A stretch of 64,000 nucleotides of DNA from NCBI GenBank assembly GCA_963921335.3, contig CAWUFC020000002.1, forward strand, positions 1-64,000, written 5' to 3'. Positions within the stretch are counted from its first letter, which is position 1; every line of letters begins with the position of its first letter. Below, piece by piece: positions 1 through 8,876 of this stretch. The notes beneath the pieces were generated by a model. It ran no database searches, had not been told where the DNA came from, and was given only the letters and a program-made list of their open reading frames with translations. Source of the DNA: CAWUFC02 sp963921335 (GTDB lineage Bacteria; Pseudomonadota; Gammaproteobacteria; Pseudomonadales; Halieaceae). The translations under genes were made by a program, and so were the position numbers.

Positions 1-4
1 TGTT

Positions 5-64
5 CTGAAGAAGCTCCCCGGTAACTAAGGGGAGCGAAACGTTAAATTTAATAATAAATTTGTC
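5..64 (+). other. Hammerhead-like fold at the window edge
   Basis: The order of elements is CTGAAGA (5-11), a 7-bp stem GCTCCCC/GGGGAGC (13-19 and 29-35), GAAAC (36-40), a second perfect hairpin AAATTTA/TAAATTT (44-50 and 55-61) and then GTC (62-64). This is the order of a hammerhead ribozyme core (CUGANGA, stem II, GAAA, stem III, UH cleavage site). Animal Penelope-like elements are known to carry such motifs. Against an active ribozyme are an extra A at 12 between the core and stem II, a GTT bulge below stem III, and no clear stem I, since only four bases precede the core. It could be a decayed element end cut by the window edge. Confidence 0.3.
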
Positions 65-444
65 GAAAGAACGAAGTGATCTGATTGAAATATCGTTACA
101 CTCGACATACGAAGAATGCCTGCTATATTTAAGTTCACTCGTTATGTCCTGGAGAAAAGCGCTCAACAGGATTTCTCCACCTTTTTGTGGCAGAAAAATG
201 GTGGGTCGCAAAGTCTGCTCGTAGCAGAGAGGACATTAGCCAGGAATCAAGTTCGCTAGAAAATATTGTTGAGAACAAACTTTGCTTAATACCGCACTTC
301 ACCAAATTTACCCACACACAAAATTACATTGATTACCAGTTAAAAATATATTGTCACTCCAAAAGTTGAAGGAAACATGTCTCGTCAGCTTCTTTTGAAA
401 ATAACTTTATGACTTAAGCTCATATGCATAAAGGTGGCTGAACA

Positions 445-713
445 CATTCCTCGTTTTTTGTACGTTTTTTGCTCTTAAAAATTTTTGTACGGAAATTTTC
501 ATGGCTTGGATATTTATATGGTATTACGCAGAATACCTTGTTGTGTGAACATCCGGCGTTGTCCGCAAATAAAGCATGCGAGTTTGGAACGCACTTTGGG
601 GACAAAATCGAATACGCAGCGAGGTATACTGCATGACACTTTGTAAGTATCCAAGCGGATGAAAATTTCCGTACGAAGGTGCTTGAGAGCAAAACACGGA
701 CATACAACGAGCA
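445..713. repeat. Foldback (MITE-like) inverted repeat
   Basis: The segment at about 450-512 (with GTACGGAAATTTTCAT) recurs inverted at about 648-712 (ATGAAAATTTCCGTAC). The similarity continues outward through a GCTCTTAA / TTGAGAGC region and inward to TTGGATA / TATCCAAG. The whole element is about 265 bp and could fold into one long imperfect hairpin. No transposase is present. Conceptual reading frames here have no recognisable protein. I see no clean target-site duplication, so the family is unknown. Confidence 0.55.
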
Positions 714-904
714 AAAATGCATGCTCTGAGCTTGAACCTTAAGCAACCAGTCATCAGTGGTTTAGTGATTCTCACTCAACATATTAAAGCTTGGTTTTTG
801 CTAGCTTGCTAATCAAATGATCACTCAGTTTGTCAAATGCTGTTGTCAAAGAGTTGCAATTGTGAAAGAAATGGACAGTAAAAATTTGACAAACTAGACT
901 GTAA

Positions 905-1850
905 GTAATTCAGCCCTTGGCATAGATAAACTTTATACATAAATATTTCAACTTGCAGGCAATATAAAAGCGTCTCAATTTCGTATCCTCTTTTGTAGCG
1001 ATTTTTAGAGCAGCTTTTGTAGACTGCCGCTAAATCAAACATTGAATGAGTTTACTTGTATTACCTTAGCAGTGAGTTTCAGTGGCGTACGCAGGGGGGA
1101 AGCTCTCATGCGAGCGTCCTCTCAGGAACAGTAAAATGTCTTTTTCAACCATTATTTGCCAAAAACCACCCCTCGTTTTCCCTCTTATGAAATTGTGGAA
1201 CGTGATTGTCGGCGGACATGATTGTAACTGCAGCATGCATTTGCCCAAATTTAGCGATATAGACCGTCGATCTTCAAAAAAAAGGTCCACACTGCCTATT
1301 CCTGCACAATTTTGAGTACTGGGTTCATTGTTCGTTGATCTCCAAAAACAAATGTCTCGCACCTCCCATCAAGAAATTTTTGCGTACGCCCCCGGTGAGT
1401 TTAAATTCACATGAGTGATTTTGATCGCTCACAAATCATTCTATCAGTGAGCTTTCCAGTGTTCACGCTTGCTTCTGGTTCTTAAGGCTGAGTCTGTGAA
1501 CATGTGCGCTATTGTTTGCATTAGTAACGTCATTTCAATTTTCATAAGAGACATATTTTTGCTATCAGAGCATGGCAGATCTTTCTGGTTACATAAACCG
1601 GGAGAAGCATCTTCCCCAACAAAAAAAAATTACTATCTAATGATGATCGCATCATTGCAAAACAAACATCATATCTCTCTCTCAATCTCCCTTTTTCCAC
1701 CTGCGCTCCTAATTTCATGTCAAAACTACTTAGAACACTTTACCCCAGTGAAGTGTCGGTACTGTCCGCACCAAATTTTTACGGGCAACACTGCCACCAA
1801 GCAACGCTCCTCTCCAAAGGCAAGTACTGAATTGCGCCTTTTTTGCTGAA
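905..1850. repeat. Diverged tandem duplication, copy A
   Basis: This stretch is similar in order and content to 3045-3600. Shared landmarks are a TATAAAAGCGTC tract (964 here, about 3101 in copy B), TTGTATTA...TTAGCAGTGAGTT, GTGATTTTGATC / GTTATTTTGATC, TAATGATGA, CCTGCGCT and CTGCCACCAA. Copy A is longer because a MITE sits at 1080-1394. The TATAAAAG tract could be a TATA box, but no open frame or RNA family was recognised, so it is described only as repeated, probably non-coding, eukaryotic DNA. Boundaries are approximate. Confidence 0.6.
1080..1394. mobile_element. hAT-like MITE with 8-bp target-site duplication
   Basis: The element begins CAGTGGCGTACGC and ends with the inverse of CGGGGGCGTACGC, a 13-bp terminal inverted repeat with two mismatches followed by a G run. 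It is flanked by identical 8-bp direct repeats GTGAGTTT at 1072-1079 and 1395-1402. An 8-bp duplication and CAGTGG-type ends are hallmarks of hAT transposons. The 315-bp length with no transposase makes it a non-autonomous MITE. The paralogous position in copy B (about 3211-3218) has one GTGAGTTC and no insert, an empty site that supports the boundaries. Confidence 0.75.
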
Positions 1851-2690
1851 ACACTCCCCTATTAGACAATCTAAAAGGTGTTTCTGTGGGTTTCGAAAAT
1901 TGTGATGTTCGTGCTGTTTAAAAGCAAACTTCGTTGTTTTGTTATTTCCAAACAAGCTCTTCGTGTTTTTTGCGCAGCGCCACATGTTTTTGGCAAAACA
2001 AGCAAAGTTTGCTTCTGATTACGCCTTAAGCAGCGGCGCAACCAACGGAGCTCAAGGGCTGAATTCCTCTTAGACAAATATTGTTGGAACACCCGAAAGT
2101 GTATCCGAAAACAAAGATGATATTAATTTTTTAGCGTCACGAATAATTTTAACTAAAAAAACATTGTTTCCACATCCCAAAGAAAAACTTCGATTACTCG
2201 CCTGACTCAAATATCACGTCAATGGTGATGGGATTAAGGTAACCTTAAGCCAAATCAGTGTATTTAATAGCTCTAGCGAAACACTGGAGAGTTACAAAAC
2301 AAATTTCCAACTGAAAACATAGTCGGCAAGTTTGAAGTCTTAGAGGGCAAAGCCGAATTTTTTTCTGATCTATTGCTTTGCCATTCTCCTACGACCATGT
2401 AATCAACTCTTGCGGGTCGATGGATCACATATTAATTATTGATCTGAAGTAATGTTTTTACCTGCTAAAGTCAAAAATGTTGTCACTTTTACTAGCGTTC
2501 GGCAGAGCACAGCGACGGCTTGTAATTTATCTCTCCAATCTTTTGCTTTGCAGATCAGTCGCTTCCCAATGTTTTAATTTCAGCTAGCTTGTCAATCAAG
2601 CGTTTGGGATTAAACGAACCAATAGGGCAACTCTAACGTACGTTATCAGGTGAGTTGGAACGACGTTTTATGGCAACATGCAAAACAACG
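1851..2690. other. AT-rich region without recognisable gene
   Basis: No open frame of convincing length or composition, no RNA gene and no clear repeat was found here on either strand. Composition matches the eukaryotic-like DNA on both sides. It lies between duplication copy A and the tRNA-Ser gene. Confidence 0.5.
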
Positions 2691-2772
2691 CGCCGCCGGC
2701 AGGACTCGAACCTGCGCGGGCAGAGCCCAACAGATTTCAAGTCTGTCGCCTTAACCACTCGGCCACGACGGC
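2691..2772 (-). tRNA. Eukaryotic-type tRNA-Ser (anticodon UGA)
   Basis: An 82-nt gene folds fully. The acceptor is GCCGTCG with CGGCGGC (one U-G pair), the D region is TGGCCGAGTGGTTAAGGCG, the anticodon loop is CTTGAAA (anticodon TGA), there is a long variable arm, and the T stem GCAGG/CCTGC encloses TTCGAGT. The discriminator is G. The 3' CCA is not encoded and the downstream strand reads CGTTGTTTTG, a T4 tract as used by RNA polymerase III. The D-arm sequence is typical of animal tRNA-Ser and differs from the bacterial tRNA-Ser(UGA) at 57084-57173, which encodes CCA. This is the best evidence that the left end is nuclear eukaryotic DNA. Confidence 0.9.
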
Positions 2773-3044
2773 CTGATCAATCCGAGCAAACATTTAGTTG
2801 TTATTCTTCTAACAAACATTTAGATCTTCATCTTCTAACAAAATCATGGCTGCAGTGCTTTTGATTTTGTCTTTCTGCGTGTGTGTGGGCAGTTGGTGGC
2901 ATTTGCTTAAAACAGTAAATAAGTTGGAAATTTAAAATCAGCACTAAAATAAAATATTTAGTAAAGTTGAAGTGTTCAAAAGTACAGATTAGAATGGAAA
3001 AAAGAAAAGAAGATGAACTGTACAGATTAGAACAAAGTTAACTT
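2773..3044. other. AT-rich spacer, nothing recognised
   Basis: A low-complexity AT-rich spacer between the tRNA-Ser gene and duplication copy B, with short repeats such as AACAAACATTTAG at about 2787 and 2811. No gene or structured RNA could be supported. Confidence 0.4.
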
Positions 3045-3600
3045 CAGGCAAATCAAGCCTGGTTAGTTTGGAAACATGAATATTGCAACTTACTTACTAT
3101 ATAAAAGCGTCCAATTTCCAACGCTTTTATTGCGGTAGCTGGTAGAGTAGAGTTTATTAACTTCCTCTAACTCAGATATTGAATGTGCTTATTTGTATTA
3201 AGTTAGCAGTGAGTTCAAATCAGATGAGTTATTTTGATCAATTAAAGATGAATCGATTTGTAACCTTTCAAGTGTTTCCACTTACTTCCGGTTTTTGGAA
3301 CTAAAGCTTTGACTCACACGGGCATGTGCATGATTGCGTGAATTTATAACCTCAATTTAATTCTTCATTGCCCCTTAAAAGACACTTGACTTGCAACAGC
3401 AGCCCACTAATGATGACGGCACTACAACATGAAAAAATTATGTCTTACCCCTCCCCCCCTTAATTTGTTTTTTACCTGCGCTTCTGGCTTTATAACAAAA
3501 CAACTTGGGTTCAAACCCTTTTTGAGTCGGTCAGCTCTGTTGGCAGAGTGCATTTCTAGAAGCAACTCTGCCACCAAACAAAATGCGGTACTTGTGGGTT
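3045..3600. repeat. Diverged tandem duplication, copy B
   Basis: This is the second copy of the region at 905-1850, without the MITE. It keeps TATAAAAGCGTC, the TTGTATTAAGTTAGCAGTGAGTT segment, TAATGATGACGGCA, CCTGCGCTTCTG and CTGCCACCAAACAA in the same order. Its 3' end runs into the left arm of the telomere-repeat palindrome. Neither copy has an open frame that is conserved in the other, which argues that the unit is not protein-coding. Confidence 0.6.
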
Positions 3601-3645
3601 ATCTGTCACCACTTTTTTTCACCAGGTATTAAATTAAATGAGTTT

Positions 3646-3682
3646 GGGTTAGGGTTAGGGTTAGGGTTAGGGTTAGGGTTAG
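3646..3682 (+). repeat. Telomere-type (GGGTTA)n tract
   Basis: Six uninterrupted GGGTTA units plus one G. This is the vertebrate and general metazoan telomere repeat, here as a short interstitial array. It is the inner end of the left arm of the inverted repeat at 3587-3845. Confidence 0.9.
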
Positions 3683-3730
3683 TCACCACTTTTTTTTAAA
3701 TTTATTCATTGGGTGGCCATTCTTGCAATA

Positions 3731-3749
3731 CTAACCCTAACCCTAACCC
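3731..3749 (-). repeat. Telomere-type (CCCTAA)n tract, inverted
   Basis: A 19-nt CTAACCC array (three units), inverse to the tract at 3646-3682 and forming the inner end of the right arm of the same palindrome. Confidence 0.85.
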
Positions 3750-3904
3750 AAACTCATTTTAGGCTTAAACATTATATATACAGTTAAATAATAGTAATTT
3801 AATACCTGGTGAAAAAAAGTGATGACAGATAACCCACAAGTACCCAAAATGCTTTTTCCAAGGATAGGCGATAAATCGCAGCTCGTTCCTATTTCCTTTA
3901 AATA

Positions 3905-5254
3905 CAGTACCGGCAAAAAGATTAGAAATTTTTCGCAAAAACACTAAAAAACGCACTGATATTGTTTTTTGTCTTATTTTTATTGCAGAAACTTTAGCAA
4001 AACTTGCCATACTTAAATCATCTTCAATGTGCACCAAATTGAGTCATTAAAATTAATATTTGGTGGGGTGATCTTTGTTTTTGATGACATTTCGGATGCG
4101 TGTGTGCATAGAATCTGAGAAGTTTTGACACAAATTTTGGTCAATTTCGTAACACCAAACTTCTTTAATCATCGGTTTCAGTTCTTCAAAGCTTCCTGAA
4201 TTGGATTGAGAGACTTTTTTTTAATCAAGGAAAATCTTCTATGGGTTCAGGTTAGGAGAATGTTCTGGCCATTGCAACATGCTGACATTTTTGGCCTAAA
4301 ACTACTTTGTGACCACTTTGGCTTTATGGCAGGGTGCAAAGTCTTGCTGGAATGTCATACATCCATGGGTGACCACAAATGCTAGCAAATGAGTATCTAG
4401 AACATCGATTTAGCATGTGGCAGTCTTCGTTTGGCCTTTGGGTGAGAAATACGGACGACCCCGGCTCTGACTGGTAAAGCACTCTGAAGCCATAACAGAA
4501 GGGAATGCTTGACAGTCGCTTGAACGTATCGTGAGTTCACTGGCGAAGAGCCAATAGGTCTTCGGACAAAGGAATTCTACGTGGCAGACTGTGCAAAAGT
4601 CGACTCGTCCGAAAACATGACGTCCTGCCAGTTTTCTCTGGTCCAACTTTTGTGATGATTGCAAAATTTAAGTCTTTTTTTGGCTTTTTCCGGAGTAAAG
4701 AGCGGTTTCTTAAGAGGTTTTCGGGAAGGAAGCTTCAGATCTTTGTGTAAACGTGGCAAATCGTTCTTATAGAGACATGAGCCAGTTCAGGAACAGAACT
4801 TCTAATTTCAGTCAATGATAGAAATGACTTTGCTTGCAACAGCCTCCGGACTTTTTGCTCCGTGTTTGGTGCCGCTTTCTGAGGCCGGCCACTTCGTGTT
4901 GTTGGAGTCAAGTATACGTTTTCCTTGTTTCGCTTTAGTATGCGACAAACAGGAGATTTAGAAAGTCCCAATCTCCTTGCAATTTCTTTATTTTTGAATT
5001 ACCTTACTTTTAGAAATTATAGAAATTCGAACCAATTTTTCCGTTTCGACAGCGAATCTTATGGCAAATCTGATATTTTACTAATTGCAGATAAATATCA
5101 AAACAACTTATAATAGAACCTGCTGGAAAACATAAAGAATAGCTAGTTTGGGCTAACATAAAATAAATAACTGACATGTTACGAGCATATAAAATTGAAC
5201 TGCTGAGAGAAACTGTTTAAATACAAAAAATTTCTAAACTTTTTGCCGACACTG
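3905..5254 (-). mobile_element. Tc1-type (DD34E) transposon, about 1.35 kb
   Basis: The termini are CAGTACCGGCAAAAAG (3905) and, inverted at the right end (5254), CAGTGTCGGCAAAAAG. Similarity continues into TTAGAAATTTTT on both sides, giving inverted repeats of about 30 bp. The target duplication is TA at 3903-3904 and 5255-5256, as required for Tc1/mariner elements. The length of 1,350 bp is normal for the family. A degenerate transposase fills most of the inside on the minus strand. The element ends less than 100 bp from the first bacterial gene. Confidence 0.88.
4053..5062 (-). pseudogene. Degenerate Tc1 transposase (DD34E)
   Basis: Pieces in several frames assemble into a Tc1 transposase. 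In order they are an N-terminal helix-turn-helix (EIARRLGLSKSPVCRIL), a GRP hook (TTRSGRP), the first catalytic Asp in VMFSDESTF, the second in FQQDFAPCHKAKV, then PEHSPNLNP followed by the catalytic Glu after a 1-nt deletion. Restoring that base gives 34 residues between the second Asp and the Glu, so the type is DD34E (Tc1) rather than DD34D (mariner). The C-terminus MHTRIRNVIKNK is also present. Several stops and frameshifts make it non-functional. At 4053 the reading ends at a TAA. Confidence 0.88.
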
Positions 5255-5375
5255 TAGTTTAGATGAGCTAAAAAGCAAATCAAAGTTTTTTCTTGACTAA
5301 AACCTCAGGGAATTATAATTAAGGTATTTAGCTACGAGCCATTTCAATTTTTTTAAAGTTCCTTCCGATACTCGG
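5255..5375. other. Junction between eukaryotic and bacterial DNA
   Basis: Everything left of 5256 is AT-rich eukaryotic repeat DNA. By about 5375 the sequence is a GC-rich bacterial coding frame (mfd, read leftward). Composition changes over 5330-5375. The Mfd frame ends KKIEMARS-stop; the family normally ends with a short Leu/Ala-rich tail, so the join could be as close as 5335-5345 and may have replaced the last few codons. No transposon end, target duplication or tRNA marks the join on the bacterial side. Confidence 0.75.
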
Positions 5376-8300
5376 CAGTTCACAATCGAAGCGCAGCCGG
5401 TTGCCGTTGACCAGACGAAAGACCTGGGGCGCGTCCTGCACCAGTTTTACCAGGCTCATGGGGTTGACCTGGGTCTGGTCGCTGAACTCCATGTTGCCGC
5501 CGTTTTCACCGGCATCGATCTTCTTGATACCTATGGCAGCGGCGCGCAGCTTCAACTCGGTGGACTGGACCAGATGGCGGGTGGGCTCGGGTAGCAGGCC
5601 AAAGCGATCGATCATTTCTACCTGAATATCCTTCAGATCCTCATTGCTGCTGGCGGCGGCAATGCGCTTGTAAAGAATCAGTCTCGAGTTGATATCGGGC
5701 AGATAGTCGTCGGGAATGAGTGCGGGTGTGCGCAGATTCACCTCGGTGGGATCTTCGCCGGCGCCGTCGGGGTCAGGTATGTCGCCCCGGCGCAGTGCCT
5801 CGACTGCCCGCTCCAGCATGTCCATATAAAGGGAGAAGCCTACGCTTTGGATCTGGCCACTCTGTTCGTCGCCAAGCAGTTCGCCGGCGCCCCGGATCTC
5901 CAGGTCTTGCGTTGCCAGCAGGTAGCCCGCACCCAGGTCGCCGGAGCTTTCAATGGCCGCCAGGCGTTTCTCGGCGTCGCCGGTCATGCCAGAGCGCGGG
6001 GGGCATAGCAGGTAGGCGTACGCCTGGTGGTGGGAGCGGCCGACTCTGCCGCGCAGCTGGTGTAGTTGAGCCAGGCCAAATTTGTCCGCGCGCTCAATAA
6101 TGATGGTGTTGGCATTGGGCACATCAATGCCAGTTTCGATGATCGTCGAGCACAGCAGGATGTGATATTGCTGGTGATAAAATGCCGACATCACCCGTTC
6201 CAGTTCCTGCTCTCGCAATTGACCGTGAGCAATGCCAACACGCAGGTCTGGCAGTAATTCCTGCAGCTTGCGGGCGCTTTCCTCGATGGTGCGCACTTCA
6301 TTGTGCAGGTAATAGACCTGACCCCCGCGCAGTGTTTCCCGGGTGACCGCTTCCTTGATGAGGGCGATATTATGTTCGCGCACGAAGGTCTTGATCGACA
6401 GGCGCCGCGCCGGTGGCGTGGCGATAATAGACAAGTCGCGCAAGCCGCCCAACGCCATATTGAGTGTTCGCGGAATCGGCGTTGCTGTCAGGGTCAGGAT
6501 GTCGACTTCGGCGCGCATGGCCTTGATGGTCTCTTTTTGCTTAACCCCGAAGCGGTGTTCCTCGTCAATAATCAACAGACCGAGGTCAGCGTAGCGAATA
6601 TCACTGCTCAGCAATTTGTGGGTGCCGATCAGGATGTCGACCTTGCCCGCTTTGACCCGGTCCACGACGGCATTTTGTTCCGCCTGGCTGCGAAAACGGG
6701 AGAGCACCTCCACCGTCACGGGCCAGTCTGCGAACCGGTCGGCGAAGGAGTTGTAGTGCTGCTGGGCCAGCAGCGTTGTGGGTACCAGAACCGCCACTTG
6801 TCTGCCGTTCTGAACGGCGAGGAAAGCGGCGCGCATTGCCACTTCGGTTTTACCAAAGCCCACATCGCCACAGACCAGTCGATCCATGACCTGTTCGGCG
6901 CACATGTCGGCAATGACAGCCTTGATGGCCTCGCTCTGATCCGGCGTTTCTTCAAACGGAAAAGCGCTGCTGAAGCGCTCGTATTCAACAGCTGGGAAGT
7001 GGCAGGCTTGTCCGGGCCTCGATTCCCGCCTGGCGTATACTTCCAATAGCTCTGCGGCGACGTCGGCCACCTTTTCGCCGGCTTTGCGGCGGGCTTTCTT
7101 CCACTGTTCGCTCCCCAGCCGGTGCAGCGGTGCCAGTTCCGGGTCACTGCCGCTATAGCGGCTGATCAGGTGCAGAGAGGCTACCGGGACGTAGAGTCGC
7201 GATTCCTCGGCGTAACTGAGAGTGATGAACTCGGTGAGCTGGCCATCGATTTCCAGAGTTTGCAGGCCTTCATAGCGGCCGACACCGTGGTCGATATGCA
7301 CCACTGGCACCCCGTTGCGCAGCTCATTGATGTTTTTAATCGCGGCGCCGGCCTGTTGGCTGACCTGTCGCTCACGCCGACGGCGCTGGGCCACACGGTT
7401 ACCGAACAGTTGCGCCTCAACCACCAACGTGGGCTTGCCCTCGCCCTGGTAAATGCCCCGATCAATGGGGGCGGTAACAATGGCGAAATCCAGGCCCTCG
7501 CGAAGAAAGTCCTGCCAACTTTCAACCTGGGGTGGTGCCAGGTCGCAATTGGCCAGCGACTCCAGCAGGATTTCACGGCGACCGGCGGATTCGGCACACA
7601 ATAGCACCGGCCCTTCATGCTGCAGCATAAACTCTGCCAGCTTCAGGGTCGGGTCCGAGTGGTCTTCGGGGGTCAGCTCCGGGCAGGGCAGCAAGCCGGG
7701 GTTGTGATGCGTGGGCGCGTCTGGGTCCAGGCGCAGTTCCAGCATACTGCGCTGCTTCATCTGGCCATACAGTTCATCCACCGCCAGAAAGCAGCGGTTT
7801 GGTGGTAACAGGGGGCGGCGGGGGTCGATGCCGTAGTCTTCAAACCGGTTTTCCACCTGCTGGTGGAAATCCTGGGCCGCGCGATGGTGATCACCAAGGG
7901 CGACCAATCGGGCATTGTCGGGCAGGTAGTCGAACAGGCTGGCGCATTCGTCAAAAAACAGGGGCAGGTAGTATTCGCTGCCTCCGGGGGCACGCCCCGC
8001 GCCGATCTCCGTGAACATCGGGCAGGCATCGTGATCGACATCGAAGGTGTTCAACCAGTTGTCGTGGAAACGGTTGATGGCGTCACGATGCAGGGCAAAC
8101 TCCCGCGCCGGCAGCAGCCTGATCTGTTCTACTTTTTCGATGGTGCGTTGGGTCTCAGGGTCGAAGGTTCGCAGGGTTTCTACTTCGTCATCCAGCAGGT
8201 CAATTCGGTAGGGCTGATGACTGCCCATAGGGAAAACGTCCAGCAGCGAGCCGCGCAGCGCAAACTCACCGTGTTCAAACACGGTTTCTACGTTGAGGTA

Positions 8301-8759
8301 GCCGGACCGCTCCAGATTGCGCCGGAAAGTGTCTACATCCAGCTGCTGGCCTATATCCAGCATCAGGCTGTTACCGGCGATATAGCTGGTGGGCGGCAGG
8401 CGGTGCATCAGTGTCGACACGGGAACCACCAGAATGCCAGTTTTCAGCTGCGGCAGTCGGTACAGGGTGTACAGCCGCTCGGAGAGAATATCCTGGTGCG
8501 GTGAAAAATTGTCGTAGGGCAGTGTTTCCCAGTCCGGGAACACCAGCACTTCCAGTTCCTGCCCCCGGGTGTAGAACAGCAGCTCCCTCTGCAGCTGGTA
8601 GGCGCTGAGGCTGTCTGGAGTCACCGCCATGTGCACGCCCCCCTGCTGGCCGAGTTCGGCGAGCAGGGCAGCGGCGCCGCTGCCATAGAGTGGCCCGATA
8701 GCTGTGCGTTGCTGGGAAGGGGCGGCGTTTGCAAGCGCCTGCTGCAGATCCTGGAACAT
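5328..8759 (-). CDS. mfd: Transcription-repair coupling factor Mfd
   Basis: Mfd removes RNA polymerase stalled at DNA lesions and recruits UvrA for nucleotide excision repair. The 1143-aa length matches the usual size of about 1150. An N-terminal UvrB-like region covers about residues 1-400. An RNA-polymerase-interacting segment follows (VVHIDHGVGRYEGL at about 490). The helicase part has Walker A GFGKTE near 633, DEEH near 732, TATPIPRTL, and the TRG-type motif LHQLRGRVGRS. A C-terminal regulatory domain ends the protein. It is transcribed away from gap. The last codons (MARS) may be altered by the adjoining chimeric junction. uvrC lies in the same window. Confidence 0.96.
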   Translation of the reverse strand: MFQDLQQALANAAPSQQRTAIGPLYGSGAAALLAELGQQGGVHMAVTPDSLSAYQLQRELLFYTRGQELEVLVFPDWETLPYDNFSPHQDILSERLYTLYRLPQLKTGILVVPVSTLMHRLPPTSYIAGNSLMLDIGQQLDVDTFRRNLERSGYLNVETVFEHGEFALRGSLLDVFPMGSHQPYRIDLLDDEVETLRTFDPETQRTIEKVEQIRLLPAREFALHRDAINRFHDNWLNTFDVDHDACPMFTEIGAGRAPGGSEYYLPLFFDECASLFDYLPDNARLVALGDHHRAAQDFHQQVENRFEDYGIDPRRPLLPPNRCFLAVDELYGQMKQRSMLELRLDPDAPTHHNPGLLPCPELTPEDHSDPTLKLAEFMLQHEGPVLLCAESAGRREILLESLANCDLAPPQVESWQDFLREGLDFAIVTAPIDRGIYQGEGKPTLVVEAQLFGNRVAQRRRRERQVSQQAGAAIKNINELRNGVPVVHIDHGVGRYEGLQTLEIDGQLTEFITLSYAEESRLYVPVASLHLISRYSGSDPELAPLHRLGSEQWKKARRKAGEKVADVAAELLEVYARRESRPGQACHFPAVEYERFSSAFPFEETPDQSEAIKAVIADMCAEQVMDRLVCGDVGFGKTEVAMRAAFLAVQNGRQVAVLVPTTLLAQQHYNSFADRFADWPVTVEVLSRFRSQAEQNAVVDRVKAGKVDILIGTHKLLSSDIRYADLGLLIIDEEHRFGVKQKETIKAMRAEVDILTLTATPIPRTLNMALGGLRDLSIIATPPARRLSIKTFVREHNIALIKEAVTRETLRGGQVYYLHNEVRTIEESARKLQELLPDLRVGIAHGQLREQELERVMSAFYHQQYHILLCSTIIETGIDVPNANTIIIERADKFGLAQLHQLRGRVGRSHHQAYAYLLCPPRSGMTGDAEKRLAAIESSGDLGAGYLLATQDLEIRGAGELLGDEQSGQIQSVGFSLYMDMLERAVEALRRGDIPDPDGAGEDPTEVNLRTPALIPDDYLPDINSRLILYKRIAAASSNEDLKDIQVEMIDRFGLLPEPTRHLVQSTELKLRAAAIGIKKIDAGENGGNMEFSDQTQVNPMSLVKLVQDAPQVFRLVNGNRLRFDCELPSIGRNFKKIEMARS

Positions 8760-8876
8760 TGCTGTGGATTATTACCTTAAGAGGAGGCGTATTGTAGCCA
8801 GTACTCCCTTGCAGGGGCAGCATCATATGAAGATAATACGCGCAAATTTTCTACCCTCCTGAACAGGTATACACAA

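Larger units (their letters stand above)
3587..3845. repeat. Large inverted repeat enclosing telomere-type repeats
   Basis: The left arm starts GGTACTTGTGGGTTATCTGT, runs on through CACCACTTTTTTTCACCAGG and ends ATGAGTTTGGGTTAGGG. The right arm is its inverse, from CCCTAACCCAAACTCAT to ACAGATAACCCACAAGTACC. The right arm has an extra segment of about 37 nt (3760-3797). The innermost part of each arm is a TTAGGG tract, with about 48 nt of unrelated DNA in the centre. The orientation is (TTAGGG)n then (CCCTAA)n, the arrangement of head-to-head telomere fusions, but matching non-telomeric arms favour a palindromic repeat element carrying the tract. Confidence 0.75.

Noticed and set aside
420..775. 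Frames of 66-108 codons in the foldback region
   Set aside because: They lie within inverted-repeat DNA of eukaryotic type, overlap each other, and resemble no protein.
3765..4037. 90-codon leftward frame at the Tc1 left end
   Set aside because: It crosses the transposon terminus and reads non-coding terminal repeat after the transposase stop; not a gene.
6303..7604. Rightward frames of 248 and 160 codons inside mfd
   Set aside because: They are antisense to conserved helicase motifs of Mfd, and GC-rich third positions produce such open frames by chance.
7863..8504. 213-codon frame opposite mfd
   Set aside because: Antisense shadow of the N-terminal Mfd domain with no recognisable protein signature.
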